A stretch of 64,000 nucleotides of DNA from positions 1,364,001 to 1,428,000 of the forward strand of contig NZ_CP080627.1 of NCBI RefSeq assembly GCF_025917315.1, read 5' to 3'. The stretch is from Halomonas qaidamensis (lineage in GTDB: Bacteria > Pseudomonadota > Gammaproteobacteria > Pseudomonadales > Halomonadaceae). The notes below the pieces were generated by a model. It had not been told where the DNA came from and made no database searches. It saw only the letters and a list, made by a program, of their open reading frames with translations. The position numbers and the translations under genes are program-made. Below, piece by piece: positions 44,784 through 54,310 of the stretch. Within the stretch, counting starts at the first letter, position 1, and each line of letters begins with the position of its first letter.

Positions 44784-47489
44784 ATGTCGTTACTTAAAGA
44801 AAAGCTAAAGGCACCGCCGTTGCCGATTAGTGTGGTGGCCCGGCCTCGGCTTAATGATTATTTCACTTTAAATGATCGAGTGCGGCTGCTGCTGATTCAG
44901 GCACCTTCCGGATACGGCAAAACGGCACTATTGGCCGAGCGGTTGCCTGCGCTGGAGCAGGAGGCCGCCTGGCTTCGATTGGATCAGCGTGATAACCAAC
45001 CAGCACGTTTTCTAACCTACTGGCGGGCAGCGTTGCACAAACTGCTCGATGACACCTATGTGCTTTCGCCCATGGCTGACAATACTGACTGCATTGAGCA
45101 GCTTGAGCGTTGGCTGGGCGAGTTACCCGAGCAGCGTTCCCCGTGTCGTTTCGTTGTAGATGAGTTTGAACACTTGACCCATCCCGATATTTTGGCTGGC
45201 GTCGCTCACTGGCTACGTCATCAGCCGCCCTGGTTGACCTTGACACTGGCGAGCCGCTCGCGACCAGCGCTTGGTTTGGCGAGCCTGCGATTGAGGGGGG
45301 AGCTTGAAGAAATCGACCTTCATGGGTTGGCCTTTGACAGCGAAGAAGCACATACCCTGTGTGCCGAACAGCTAAGTTTTCCGCCCACCCGAGTAAGCCT
45401 TGAACGCGCGTTGCGTAAAAGCGGTGGCTGGATTTTGGCGCTTAACTGGCTGGTTGAGCGAACCACCACGCGTGCGGGATTTGATGCGCTGGTCGAGCGT
45501 TTAAGCGGCGCGCATCCTGATTTTGTCGCTTGGTTTGATGAGCTGCTAGCCGCTGCACTTCCCTCTGAAGAGCGCGAATTAATGCTTCAGTTGGGGGTGT
45601 TAGAGCGTTTTTCGCCCGAACTAATGGCGCGCCTTTTGGAAGGAGAGCGGCTAACTCAGCGTTTAGAAGCGTTTGAACAAGCGGGACTCTTTATTGAACG
45701 CCCCGACCCTCATGCCCAGTGGTTCCGCTTCCAGCGGCTATTTGGCGAGTATCTTCGACACCGCCGACACGAGCTTAATTTATCTACTCAGCGAAGACTG
45801 CACCAGCGTGCAAGTCAGGCGTGGTTAGCGCTAAATGATCCGGTCATGGCGTTACGACAGGCAATTTTAGCCGAGGAGCAAGAGGACGTTGCCAGCTTAT
45901 TGACTGCGCAGGGCCCTGCCTTATTAGCTAGTGGGGCCTATGCGTTATTAGCGCAAGGTTTTGCGCTGTTGGGCGAACCGAAGCTTTCAAAAAGTCCAGA
46001 GCATACGCTGCTCTATGGCTGGGTATCTCATGGGCAATTTCAGTTTGATGTGACAGCACGGGTGATCGGATGGATCGAGGCACAGCTGGATGAGCCCGAA
46101 TGGCAGGCGTTGAACGCTGAATTTGCCACGTTACGTGCCCAATTGGCGATTAATCATGGTAACGCTGAGCGCGCAGCGCCACTTGCTGAGCAGGCACTTG
46201 CGGTGCCTGCACGTTACTTAGCGTCAACGCCGTTGACGGCAACGGCTATTCTCAGCGAAGCGCGCTTTGTACAAGGCTATTTAGAGGAGTCGCTGCAGCG
46301 GGTGCGTGAGGTAGAGCGACAAGCGCGGCAGGTTGGCGATCATCAACGACTGCTGTGGTCGTTTTGTCATCAGTCGGAAGCACTGGTGGCTCAAGGTCGC
46401 TTGCAGGCCGCCTACGATATTCAAGAGCGCGCCTTTGCACATCTAGAGCGCGCCGAACTTGAACATTTACCGGTTGCGGAGTTTTTGTACCGCATTCGCA
46501 GCCAGGTGCTTTGGGAGTGGCATCGGTTAGATGAAGCCGAGCAAGCCGCGTTGAAAGGTATTGCGGTGTTAGACAATCAAGGCGAGCGCTGGACGCTTCA
46601 GTGCCATATTCAGCTCGCTAAAGTCGCCCAGAGCCGGGGAGACCAAGCGCAGTGTGCTGACCATATTCGTAGGCTTCGCAAAATTCTCTCAGAAGGCGAT
46701 TATCACATTGACTGGGTAGCCAATGCCCATGCAACGCTGTTGGCGTGGTGGCAATCGACACACGATATGGATGCGGTTGAGCGTTGGCGCCAAGAAGCGC
46801 CAGACCCCATTGCTGAACATGCCACCAATCATTTTTCCCAGTGCAACGTGCGGAACCATGCCCGTGCATTAACACTATTGGGGCGCTACGAAGAGGCCCG
46901 CGAACTGCTGGATGCCCTTGAAGCCCACACCCAGCGACTGGGATTAGTGACCGACGCGAATCGCAATCAGCTGTGCTTAGCGGCGGTGGCTTGGCATCAA
47001 GGTCAAGTCGTCCAGGCAAGTCACCATATGCAGCAGGCACTCGGTTTGGCTTCCCGCACCGCGTTGGTGGGCAGCTTTTTACGCTTAGGGAAACCGCTGG
47101 GGGAGCTGCTGTCGACGTTATTAGCAAGTAATACCTTAGCCCCCCTTGAGCAGGCGCGTGCGGAACGGCTGTTGACCTTAGCCATCCGCCAAAAGGATTT
47201 TGGCAGTGCCCGCCGCTTGATGTTGGACGAGACAGTGATTGCCAACATTGTGGCACGGCCCGATGTGCCTGAGCTTATCCGAACGTCGCCACTGACTCGA
47301 CGAGAGTGGCAAATCTTGGGTCTGATTCATGCTGGACTCTCGAATGAGCAGATCGCCGAACAGCTATCGGTGGCACCGACCACCATCAAAACGCATATCC
47401 GCAGTCTTTATCAAAAACAGAATATTCGCCGACGTGATGAAGCTATTGCGCTGGCGGGGCAATTACTGGCGCATATTCAAGGAGAGTAA
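44784..47489 (+). CDS. malT: MalT-type LuxR-family ATP-dependent activator
   Basis: A 901-residue regulator, the size of E. coli MalT (901). An N-terminal STAND NTPase domain has Walker A at residues 41-48 (PSGYGKTA) and RFVVDEFEHL as Walker B. Helical, TPR-like sensor repeats occupy the middle, and a LuxR helix-turn-helix closes the protein (LTRREWQILGLIHAGLSNEQ). MalT responds to maltotriose and activates at GGGGAKGAGG-type boxes; one such site lies at 47550 before the next gene. GGGAGG precedes ATG 44784. Confidence 0.9.
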   Translation: MSLLKEKLKAPPLPISVVARPRLNDYFTLNDRVRLLLIQAPSGYGKTALLAERLPALEQEAAWLRLDQRDNQPARFLTYWRAALHKLLDDTYVLSPMADNTDCIEQLERWLGELPEQRSPCRFVVDEFEHLTHPDILAGVAHWLRHQPPWLTLTLASRSRPALGLASLRLRGELEEIDLHGLAFDSEEAHTLCAEQLSFPPTRVSLERALRKSGGWILALNWLVERTTTRAGFDALVERLSGAHPDFVAWFDELLAAALPSEERELMLQLGVLERFSPELMARLLEGERLTQRLEAFEQAGLFIERPDPHAQWFRFQRLFGEYLRHRRHELNLSTQRRLHQRASQAWLALNDPVMALRQAILAEEQEDVASLLTAQGPALLASGAYALLAQGFALLGEPKLSKSPEHTLLYGWVSHGQFQFDVTARVIGWIEAQLDEPEWQALNAEFATLRAQLAINHGNAERAAPLAEQALAVPARYLASTPLTATAILSEARFVQGYLEESLQRVREVERQARQVGDHQRLLWSFCHQSEALVAQGRLQAAYDIQERAFAHLERAELEHLPVAEFLYRIRSQVLWEWHRLDEAEQAALKGIAVLDNQGERWTLQCHIQLAKVAQSRGDQAQCADHIRRLRKILSEGDYHIDWVANAHATLLAWWQSTHDMDAVERWRQEAPDPIAEHATNHFSQCNVRNHARALTLLGRYEEARELLDALEAHTQRLGLVTDANRNQLCLAAVAWHQGQVVQASHHMQQALGLASRTALVGSFLRLGKPLGELLSTLLASNTLAPLEQARAERLLTLAIRQKDFGSARRLMLDETVIANIVARPDVPELIRTSPLTRREWQILGLIHAGLSNEQIAEQLSVAPTTIKTHIRSLYQKQNIRRRDEAIALAGQLLAHIQGE

Positions 47490-47549
47490 AGAAGGTTTAT
47501 GGTCGGCGCTAGTGGCTACTCCTAACGCCTACGCCTGGTCAATCCATAG

Positions 47550-47559
47550 GGGGATGATT
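47550..47559 (+). promoter_or_regulatory. MalT-box-like site before the second alpha-glucosidase
   Basis: GGGGATGATT matches the MalT box GGGGAKGAGG at 8 of 10 positions, including the GGATGA core, about 60 bases upstream of ATG 47618. Confidence 0.45.
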
Positions 47560-47617
47560 TTATATCGAGGTTCAGCCTGCATGATGGCAAGCAACAGGCC
47601 ATTAAAAGGACAATACG

Positions 47618-49312
47618 ATGATGCAGATGCCTTCAACTTCCCACTACGTTGGCAGCCAAGGCGCTGACTGGTGGCGCGGTGCCGTGATTTATCAAATCTA
47701 TCCGCGTAGCTTTTTAGACAGTCGTGGCGACGGCATTGGTGATTTAAAAGGGGTAATTGACAAGCTCGATTACATTGCCTCGCTTAATGTCGATGCGATT
47801 TGGTTGTCGCCATTTTTTACATCGCCGATGAAAGATTTTGGCTACGATATTAGCGATTATCGCGGTATCGATCCGATGTTTGGCACTCTGGAAGACTTTG
47901 ACCGACTGATAGAAGCCGCTCATGTGCGAGGGCTGAAGGTAACCATCGACCAAGTGATGTCGCACACCTCAGACCAGCACGCCTGGTTTGAAGAGAGCCG
48001 ACAAAGCCGTGATAACCCCAAAGCTGACTGGTATGTGTGGGCCGACCCTAAGCCTGATGGTGCGCCGCCGACCAACTGGCAGTCGGTGTTTGGTGGCAGC
48101 GCCTGGCAGTGGGATACACGCCGTTGTCAGTACTATCTGCATAACTTCCTGGCCAGCCAGCCGGATCTGAATTTCCGCACTCCCGCCGTGGTGGATGCCA
48201 TTCTGGAAGAAGCGCGCTTTTGGTTAGAGCGCGGGGTCGACGGCTTCCGTCTTGATGCGGTGAACTTCTGCACCCATGGCGAGCTTAAGGATAATCCTCC
48301 GCGCGCAGAAGTAACCGAAAGCTTTTTAGGTGTTCGCCCGGACAACCCTTATGGCTACCAGCTGCACCAGTACGATAAAACCCAGCCAGAAAACGTGGTG
48401 TTTTTAGAGCGCCTGCGCGGCTTGTTAGACGAGTACCCAGGCTCGATGAGCGTAGGAGAAGTTGGTGACGATGACGCCCTGGGAGTGATGGCGGAATACT
48501 CCCAAGGTGGGAATCGCCTGCACATGTGCTACTCGTTCAACCTGCTTACCGACAAATCCGACCCTGGTTATTTGCATAAAACGCTCACCGAAATGGAAGC
48601 ACGCATTGGCGACGGTTGGCCCTGCTGGGCGCTAGGAAATCACGATGTTACCCGTCTTGCCACTCGCTGGCAGGCCGAAGGGCAGCTGGATAAGCTGCGG
48701 CTTTATATGGTGTTCTTGCTTACCCAGCGGGGCAGTGTGTGCCTCTATCAAGGCGAAGAACTTGGCTTGCCTGAAGCTGAACTGACGTTTGAGCAGTTGG
48801 TTGACCCGGCGGGCATTACCTTTTGGCCTACCTATAAAGGCCGCGACGGCTGCCGAACGCCACACCCCTGGCAAGCTGACGCACCACATGCTGGCTTTAG
48901 TAACGTCACGCCCTGGCTGCCAGTGCCCGAGTCTCATGCCAGCCTCGCCGTTGACCAGCAAGATAGCGATGCCGGTTCGTTGCTCAATGCTTATCGCGAG
49001 TTTTTGGCGTTCCGCCGTATCCTGCCTGCGCTAGTAAAAGGCGACGTGCGCTATCATGCCGTGCGTGACGATGTACTCTGTTTAGAGCGCACTTATCAAC
49101 AAACACGGTTGTTGATTGCGCTAAACTTTAGCGATCGAACCGTCACTCGCATGGTTCCTGAGAGCGCTGAATCTATTAAGGGTTCGCCTGCCTGGCTAAA
49201 CGGCGTATGGCGGGGTGGCCAGTTAACGCTGCCGCAACTGTCTCTTCCGCCCTATGGCGTGGCGATTGCCCAGTGCTCACAAACCGAGGAAGACGCGCCA
49301 TGGGACGTTTAA
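47618..49312 (+). CDS. Alpha-glucosidase, GH13, copy 2
   Basis: A 564-residue paralogue of the enzyme at 37824. Catalytic residues are D213 (GFRLDAVNF), E281 (SVGEVGDD) and D343 (LGNHDVTRL). Residues 17 onward (DWWRGAVIYQIYPRS) align with the start of copy 1; the first 16 form a short extension. AAAGGA precedes the start; ATGs at 47621 and 47627 are alternatives. No signal peptide, so cytoplasmic. The C-terminal domain differs more from copy 1 than the barrel does, suggesting a different substrate or product range. It overlaps the next gene by 13 bases. Confidence 0.94.
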   Translation: MMQMPSTSHYVGSQGADWWRGAVIYQIYPRSFLDSRGDGIGDLKGVIDKLDYIASLNVDAIWLSPFFTSPMKDFGYDISDYRGIDPMFGTLEDFDRLIEAAHVRGLKVTIDQVMSHTSDQHAWFEESRQSRDNPKADWYVWADPKPDGAPPTNWQSVFGGSAWQWDTRRCQYYLHNFLASQPDLNFRTPAVVDAILEEARFWLERGVDGFRLDAVNFCTHGELKDNPPRAEVTESFLGVRPDNPYGYQLHQYDKTQPENVVFLERLRGLLDEYPGSMSVGEVGDDDALGVMAEYSQGGNRLHMCYSFNLLTDKSDPGYLHKTLTEMEARIGDGWPCWALGNHDVTRLATRWQAEGQLDKLRLYMVFLLTQRGSVCLYQGEELGLPEAELTFEQLVDPAGITFWPTYKGRDGCRTPHPWQADAPHAGFSNVTPWLPVPESHASLAVDQQDSDAGSLLNAYREFLAFRRILPALVKGDVRYHAVRDDVLCLERTYQQTRLLIALNFSDRTVTRMVPESAESIKGSPAWLNGVWRGGQLTLPQLSLPPYGVAIAQCSQTEEDAPWDV

Positions 49313-50415
49313 CGCTTAGCGGCATTGGTAAATCCTTTGACGGTGTGGAAATCTCTCGGGATATCGATCTTACGATCGAAGATGGCGAGTTTGTTGTCTT
49401 CGTTGGCCCCTCTGGCTGCGGAAAATCCACCCTGCTGCGTATGATTGCGGGTCTGGAAGATATCACCGAAGGTGATATGCAACTTGATGGTCAGCGGATC
49501 AATGAGATTCCTCCCCAGGAGCGGGATATAGGCATGGTCTTCCAGTCCTATGCGCTTTACCCGCATATGAGCGTGGCAGAAAACATGGCCTTTGGCTTAA
49601 AGCTGGCGCGTACTGATAAAGCCGAAATTCGTCGTCGTGTACAACACGCTGCGGAAATGCTGCACTTAACTGAACTGCTTGAACGCAAACCTAAAGATCT
49701 TTCAGGTGGCCAGCGTCAGCGGGTAGCGATTGGCCGTACCTTGGTAAAAGAGCCCGCGGTTTTTTTGTTCGATGAGCCGCTCTCTAATCTGGATGCCGCG
49801 CTGCGGGTGGATATGCGGGTGCAAATTGCGGCCCTGCATAAGCGTTTGAACGCTACCATGATCTACGTGACCCACGATCAAGTGGAAGCAATGACTTTGG
49901 CTGACCGTATTGTGCTGCTTTCCCGTGGCCGTATCGCCCAGGTCGGCGCGCCGCTTTCGCTTTACCACTTCCCTAAAACCCTTGAAGTGGCCGAGTTTAT
50001 AGGCTCGCCACGGATTAATACTTTTACCGTCACGGTGGTAGACCCAGGCGAGCGCCAAACAGTAGTGCGCCTGCATAGTGGTGACACGTTGACAGTAGCG
50101 GTTGATGGCAAGCACCTTCAGTCAGGAGATAGCGCAACGCTTGGGCTGCGGGCAGAAGATTTTGTCGCAGCCGAGCAGGCAGAAGCCACGCTGAATGCGA
50201 GCTTGATGGTGGCGGAAAAGTTGGGCTACGAAACGCTGGCGCATTGGCAGGTAGCAGGCATCGACGTCCCACTTACCCAGCGTTTAGATGGCTTGACTCG
50301 CCTAGAAGAGGGCCAACATGTACGCTTGGGGCTTGCAGGCCAGCACTGCCATCTGTTTGATCAGCACGGTAATGCTTGCCCCCGGCAGGTTGAAGTAGAT
50401 GGCGTTAGTCAGTAG
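49300..50415 (+). CDS. Sugar ABC transporter ATPase (MalK/UgpC type), copy 2
   Basis: 371 residues from ATG 49300 (GAGGAAG upstream), overlapping the end of the alpha-glucosidase gene. Walker A GPSGCGKSTLLR, signature LSGGQRQRVAIGRT, Walker B VFLFDEPLSNLD and VTHDQ are intact, with a C-terminal TOBE domain. It is closely similar to copy 1 over the ATPase domain. No permease or binding protein accompanies it, so it may energise the aglEFG-type permeases or another transporter elsewhere, perhaps the one cut off at the right edge. Confidence 0.94.
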   Translation: MGRLTLSGIGKSFDGVEISRDIDLTIEDGEFVVFVGPSGCGKSTLLRMIAGLEDITEGDMQLDGQRINEIPPQERDIGMVFQSYALYPHMSVAENMAFGLKLARTDKAEIRRRVQHAAEMLHLTELLERKPKDLSGGQRQRVAIGRTLVKEPAVFLFDEPLSNLDAALRVDMRVQIAALHKRLNATMIYVTHDQVEAMTLADRIVLLSRGRIAQVGAPLSLYHFPKTLEVAEFIGSPRINTFTVTVVDPGERQTVVRLHSGDTLTVAVDGKHLQSGDSATLGLRAEDFVAAEQAEATLNASLMVAEKLGYETLAHWQVAGIDVPLTQRLDGLTRLEEGQHVRLGLAGQHCHLFDQHGNACPRQVEVDGVSQ

Positions 50416-50439
50416 ATAATCAACTGATTTATATATATA

Positions 50440-50471
50440 AAAAGCGCCTCAAATTTTTTAGGCGCTTTTTT
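50440..50471 (+). terminator. Terminator after the second sugar ATPase gene
   Basis: AAAAGCGCCT/AGGCGCTTTT with a 10-base AT-rich loop and a T-run; the A-run upstream means it could work in both directions. Confidence 0.85.
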
Positions 50472-50575
50472 CTTAATTATTTTCTAAAAAGAGTGCATCC
50501 AAAACGTCTCCTCGTGTGTATCCCCTATACAGCCACACTTTGCAGTGGTTGATACAAAACCCAAGGAGACTGAAA

Positions 50576-51100
50576 ATGACTATCCAACCTCTTACGCGTG
50601 CAGCACTCGCCGCTACCTTGATTGCATCCTTCAGTCACGTTGCGCTGGCCGATATGACGCCTGCCGACGTTCAAGTGCCCGACGGCAATACCGTCGCCCT
50701 GGAAACAGTCGGCGTGGGCGCGATTACCTACATGTGTGAAGCCAAAGACGACGGTACTATGGGCTGGGTATTCAAAGGCCCACACGCGGCGCTGAACGGT
50801 AGTGATGGGGCTCAAGTTGGCAGCTACTACGGCCCGCCTGCTACCTGGGAAGCATTGGATGGCTCTAAAATAACCGGCACTCAGCTGGCAACTGCCGCGA
50901 ATGGTGATGGCAATATCCCGTTGCAGCTCGTTGAAGCCAATCCTGCGGAAGGTGAGGGCGCAATGACTGGCGTTAGCTATATTCAACGCCTGAATACTCA
51001 GGGCGGTGTTGCACCAGATGTGGCTTGTGATGACGGCCATGAAGGTGCCACCGCAGTTGTAACTTATCAGGCAGACTATATTTTCTGGACAGCTAACTAA
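50576..51100 (+). CDS. Secreted DUF3455 protein
   Basis: 174 residues from ATG 50576 with AAGGAG upstream. The signal peptide (TRAALAATLIASFSHVALA, cleavage near residue 25) directs it to the periplasm or outside. The mature part shows the DUF3455 pattern: ETVGVGAITYMCEAK, WVFKGPHAAL, YYGPPATWEALDGSKITG and a Cys near the end (PDVACDDG). The function of the domain is unknown. It lies upstream of an ECF sigma/anti-sigma pair on the same strand; such DUF3455 proteins are often found beside these pairs, so it is probably part of their stress regulon. Confidence 0.85.
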   Translation: MTIQPLTRAALAATLIASFSHVALADMTPADVQVPDGNTVALETVGVGAITYMCEAKDDGTMGWVFKGPHAALNGSDGAQVGSYYGPPATWEALDGSKITGTQLATAANGDGNIPLQLVEANPAEGEGAMTGVSYIQRLNTQGGVAPDVACDDGHEGATAVVTYQADYIFWTAN

Positions 51101-51178
51101 GACTAAGTCCTTTAATTGCTTAGTTAATATCAATACCGTTGCTAAGCAAAAATTTTCTCAAGAAACACATCTAAGTAA

Positions 51179-51209
51179 GGCTAGAGGCTCGTCTCGCGAG
51201 TCTCTAGCC
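51179..51209. other. Strong hairpin between the DUF3455 and sigma-factor genes
   Basis: GGCTAGAG (51179-51186) and CTCTAGCC (51202-51209) pair around an inner CTCG/CGAG stem. No T-run follows, so it may be a weak terminator, attenuator or RNA-processing site. Confidence 0.5.
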
Positions 51210-51267
51210 GCTATGCTTGCTGGGAAAGCGCGGCGACAGGCTCGACGCGTCACCAGGGAGCTAGCAT

Positions 51268-51849
51268 GTGTCTGATATAGGCGTATCTACGATAACTAAC
51301 GACTTTGATTATGCTGATGCACTTGCGCGCTGTGCCCGTGGTGAGCAAGTGGCACTGCAGCAGCTTTATCGTCAAGAGGGTGCCCGACTGCTTGGGGTTG
51401 TCATGCGTATCGTGAAAGACCGCGGTATGGCTGAGGATATTGTTCACGATGCTTGCCTGAACATTTGGCAGCGTGCCGATAGTTTTGACCCCAAACGGGG
51501 CTCTGCCCGCACCTGGATATTCAGTATTGCCCGCCACTTAGCATTAAATGCTATCCGTCAGTGCGACCGAGAAGTCAGGGTAGATATCAACGACCCAGGT
51601 GAGCTAGCCGATGATGACACCTACCAACAGTCATTATCGACGACGGCGGAGGCCTTTGACTGGCAGACTGGCCAGCAGATGGATGAGTGCTTGCAGCAAT
51701 TGGAAACCGAGCGCCGAAACTGTGTGCTACATGCCTACGTGGATGGGTTAAGTCATGCCGAAATTTCTGCACACACTGGCGCGCCGCTAGGCACTGTTAA
51801 AGCCTGGATTAAGCGAAGTTTGCTTCGCCTGCGGGAGTGTATGTCATGA
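51268..51849 (+). CDS. ECF-type RNA polymerase sigma factor
   Basis: A 193-residue sigma factor starting at GTG 51268 (GGGAG eight bases upstream; the overlapping ATG at 51266 is out of frame). Sigma region 2 is near residues 27-92 (RIVKDRGMAEDIVHDACLNI), region 4 near 140-190 (YVDGLSHAEISAHTGAPLGT). It is of the SigK/SigJ-like group that is paired with RskA-type anti-sigma factors. The ATGA overlap with the next gene supports this pairing. Confidence 0.92.
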   Translation: MSDIGVSTITNDFDYADALARCARGEQVALQQLYRQEGARLLGVVMRIVKDRGMAEDIVHDACLNIWQRADSFDPKRGSARTWIFSIARHLALNAIRQCDREVRVDINDPGELADDDTYQQSLSTTAEAFDWQTGQQMDECLQQLETERRNCVLHAYVDGLSHAEISAHTGAPLGTVKAWIKRSLLRLRECMS

Positions 51850-52568
51850 CGCGTTCCAACGAAAACGATGACCTTCATGCACTTGCAGGAGAGTACGTAC
51901 TAGGTTCGTTACCCATCGCTGAGCGAGAAGCCTTTGAGGCACGCTTAGCCAACGACCCACAATTACAAACCATCGTAGCTGACTGGGAAGAGCAGTTTTT
52001 CCCCTACACCGCGATCGTTGATCCTGTTACCCCATCAGATTATTTATGGCCGCGCATTGAGCGCAGCATGCAAGCCGCATCGAAAAGATCAGCGCGTGTT
52101 TCAAGGGCTGTCACAACGCCTCGCCGCTTGGTGCATAGCCTACCATTTTGGCGCGCCGCTACCGGCCTTGGTTTAGCTGCCGCCGTGACGATGGGTGTGT
52201 TGTTGACCAATGTCTCCACTGAACCAGCAACGCCAGAATATATGGTGGTGCTGTTAGCGCCGCAAACTCAATCAGCAGGGTGGGTGGTGCAGGCTGCCAA
52301 CCGTCAAGAGATTCAACTGATCCCGTTGGGCACTTTTGAAGTGCCCGAAGGAAAAGCACTGGAGTTCTGGACCAAGGCGGATGATTGGCAAGCGCCAGTT
52401 TCACTTGGCCTAGTACAGCCAGGGCAACCGCTGCGCCTGCGTTTAGACCAGTTACCGCCGCTTGAAGATAACCAGCTCTTTGAACTCACGCTAGAGGATG
52501 ACACCGGTTCGCCCACCGGTCTACCGACTGGCCCGATTGAGTTTATCGGCCGCGCGGTGGAGATTTAA
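51846..52568 (+). CDS. RskA-type membrane anti-sigma factor
   Basis: 240 residues from ATG 51846, overlapping the sigma stop codon. The N-terminal cytoplasmic domain (HALAGEYVLGSLPIAEREAF) would hold the sigma factor. One membrane helix lies near residues 102-122 (GLGLAAAVTMGVLL), and a periplasmic RskA-like domain follows (VPEGKALEFWTKADDW). No zinc-binding HxxxCxxC is seen, so redox sensing of the ZAS type is unlikely. Release of the sigma factor by regulated proteolysis is the known mechanism for the family. Confidence 0.9.
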   Translation: MTRSNENDDLHALAGEYVLGSLPIAEREAFEARLANDPQLQTIVADWEEQFFPYTAIVDPVTPSDYLWPRIERSMQAASKRSARVSRAVTTPRRLVHSLPFWRAATGLGLAAAVTMGVLLTNVSTEPATPEYMVVLLAPQTQSAGWVVQAANRQEIQLIPLGTFEVPEGKALEFWTKADDWQAPVSLGLVQPGQPLRLRLDQLPPLEDNQLFELTLEDDTGSPTGLPTGPIEFIGRAVEI

Positions 52569-52573
52569 CGCAT

Positions 52574-52611
52574 AGTGTTATTAACGATGCTAAGTGTTAT
52601 TAACGATGCTA
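52574..52611. repeat. Exact 19-bp tandem duplication
   Basis: AGTGTTATTAACGATGCTA occurs at 52574-52592 and again immediately at 52593-52611, in the short gap between the anti-sigma and trkA genes (convergent). Probably a replication slippage product. Confidence 0.85.
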
Positions 52612-52639
52612 ACCACATCAGAGGCGAGTTCCGAGTAGC

Positions 52640-54013
52640 TTAAAAAAACGTTAAACCGACTTGGAATAGGCGTTCCACGTCACGGATGCGCCGCTTATCG
52701 ATCACAAACAGAATTACGTGGTCGCCGCTCTCGACCATCACATCCCCATGGCCAATGATGACCTCTTTGCCTCGTACAATGGCACCTATGGTGGTGCCTT
52801 CAGGCAAATTGATTTCAGCTATGGTACGGCCCACGACCTTGGACGACTGCTTGTCACCGTGGGCGATAGCTTCAATAGCTTCCGCCGCGCCACGGCGAAG
52901 CGAATGGACGTTAACGATATCGCCACGGCGAACGTGGGTAAGCAGGCTGCCGATGGTCGCTTGCTGGGGCGAAATGGCGATATCGATTTCGCCCCCCTGA
53001 ACCAAATCTACGTAGGCAGCGTTGTTAATCAGCGTCAGTACCTTTTTGGCACCCAAGCGTTTGGCCAGCAGCGACGACATAATATTAACCTCGTCGTCGT
53101 TGGTCAGAGCACAAAAGATATCGCACTCTTCGATGTTCTCTTCTTCCAGCAGCCGCTTGCTGGTAGCACTGCCGTGAAGTACCACTGTACGGTCAAGCCG
53201 TTCGGAAAGTGCGGTACAGCGCTCTAAACTGTGCTCGATAATTTTGACCTGATGGCTATGCTCCAGGTGTTCGGCCAAGCGTTCACCGATATTGCCCCCA
53301 CCGGCAATCACCACCCGCCGAAAATCCCGTTCAACGCGGCGTAGTTCGCTCATTACCGCGCGAATATCGCGCCGTGCCGCCAGGAAAAACACTTCGTCGT
53401 CGGCTTCAATCACTGTATCGCCACGGGGAATGATCGGCCGATTGCGGCGGTAAATCGCGGCGACGCGTGTTTCCACATTGGGCATGTGCTTGGCTAAAAA
53501 GGCTAAATCTTGCCCTACTAGTGGGCCACCGTAGAACGCCTTGACCGCCACCAACTGCACCAAACCACCGGCAAACTCTAACACCTGCAACGCACCGGGG
53601 TGCTCAATCAGGCGGCGCACATGATCCGTGACCACTTGTTCAGGGCTGATCAGTACATCAATAGGAATCGCTTCGTGGGCGAATAACCCTTTACGGGTGA
53701 GGTAGGCGGTTGAGCGTACGCGGGCAATTTTGGTGGGGGTACGAAATAGCGTGTGGGCGACTTGGCAGGCGATCATATTGACTTCGTCGGTGTTGGTCAC
53801 CGCAATCAACATATCGGCATCTTCACAGCCTGCTTGGCGCAGCACAATAGGATAAGAAGCTGCGCCTGTCACGGTGCGAATATCCAGTTTGGTGTGCAGT
53901 TCGCGCAGTTTCGCACCGTCGGTATCAACAACGGTGATGTCATTTTCTTCGCGGGCAAGGTGCTCTGCCAGGGTGGCACCGACTTGGCCGGCACCCAAAA
54001 TAATAATCTTCAT
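52640..54013 (-). CDS. trkA: Trk potassium uptake, NAD-binding peripheral protein
   Basis: A 457-residue cytoplasmic regulator of Trk channels. It contains two RCK units, each with a Rossmann NAD-binding motif: [17 protein letters not shown] at the N-terminus and [18 protein letters not shown] near residue 230, plus TrkA-C domains. It gates TrkH/TrkI in response to nucleotides. It stands alone and divergent from kdp, with trkH at the other end of the kdp cluster. Confidence 0.96.
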   Translation of the reverse strand: MKIIILGAGQVGATLAEHLAREENDITVVDTDGAKLRELHTKLDIRTVTGAASYPIVLRQAGCEDADMLIAVTNTDEVNMIACQVAHTLFRTPTKIARVRSTAYLTRKGLFAHEAIPIDVLISPEQVVTDHVRRLIEHPGALQVLEFAGGLVQLVAVKAFYGGPLVGQDLAFLAKHMPNVETRVAAIYRRNRPIIPRGDTVIEADDEVFFLAARRDIRAVMSELRRVERDFRRVVIAGGGNIGERLAEHLEHSHQVKIIEHSLERCTALSERLDRTVVLHGSATSKRLLEEENIEECDIFCALTNDDEVNIMSSLLAKRLGAKKVLTLINNAAYVDLVQGGEIDIAISPQQATIGSLLTHVRRGDIVNVHSLRRGAAEAIEAIAHGDKQSSKVVGRTIAEINLPEGTTIGAIVRGKEVIIGHGDVMVESGDHVILFVIDKRRIRDVERLFQVGLTFF

Positions 54014-54118
54014 CGGTGGTTAGATCACTCTGGCGACATGTCACTGAAGATAGTCACCTATCTATAGGGAGGCTGTCGAGTGTAGCAAGGATCGGAAGCC
54101 CTCTTAATTAGCCAAAAG

Positions 54119-54140
54119 CTCATTTTTTTACACCTTTTTG
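54119..54140 (+). promoter_or_regulatory. KdpE-box-like element before kdpF
   Basis: TCATTTTTTTACACCTTTTT contains TTTTTTTACACC, which is identical to part of the E. coli kdp KdpE-binding site as I recall it. It lies about 80 bases upstream of the kdpF start. Confidence 0.5.
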
Positions 54141-54220
54141 ACGGCTAACGCCTTAAACGCCATCGATTTTTTACGCAGGCAATCTCTAAGCTCAAGGTGC
54201 CAATCAAAGGAGGCACTTCG

Positions 54221-54301
54221 ATGAATATTGCACTGTTGATAATCGCGACCGGCACAGCGGCGTACTTGTTTTACGCGCTAGTTTGCCCCGAGCGTTTTTA
54301 G
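54221..54301 (+). CDS. kdpF: KdpF small membrane subunit
   Basis: A 26-codon gene starting at ATG 54221 with AAAGGAGG upstream. The product is one hydrophobic helix ending in FYALVCPERF, which matches the usual KdpF C-terminal pattern (LYALLRPERF). KdpF stabilises the KdpABC complex. It lies nine bases before kdpA and is easily missed because of its size. Confidence 0.9.
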   Translation: MNIALLIIATGTAAYLFYALVCPERF

Positions 54302-54310
54302 GAGATTGCC

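Noticed and set aside
47329..47667. 112-codon open frame overlapping the end of malT and the start of the second alpha-glucosidase
   Set aside because: It overlaps two well-supported genes in another frame and has no recognisable domain.
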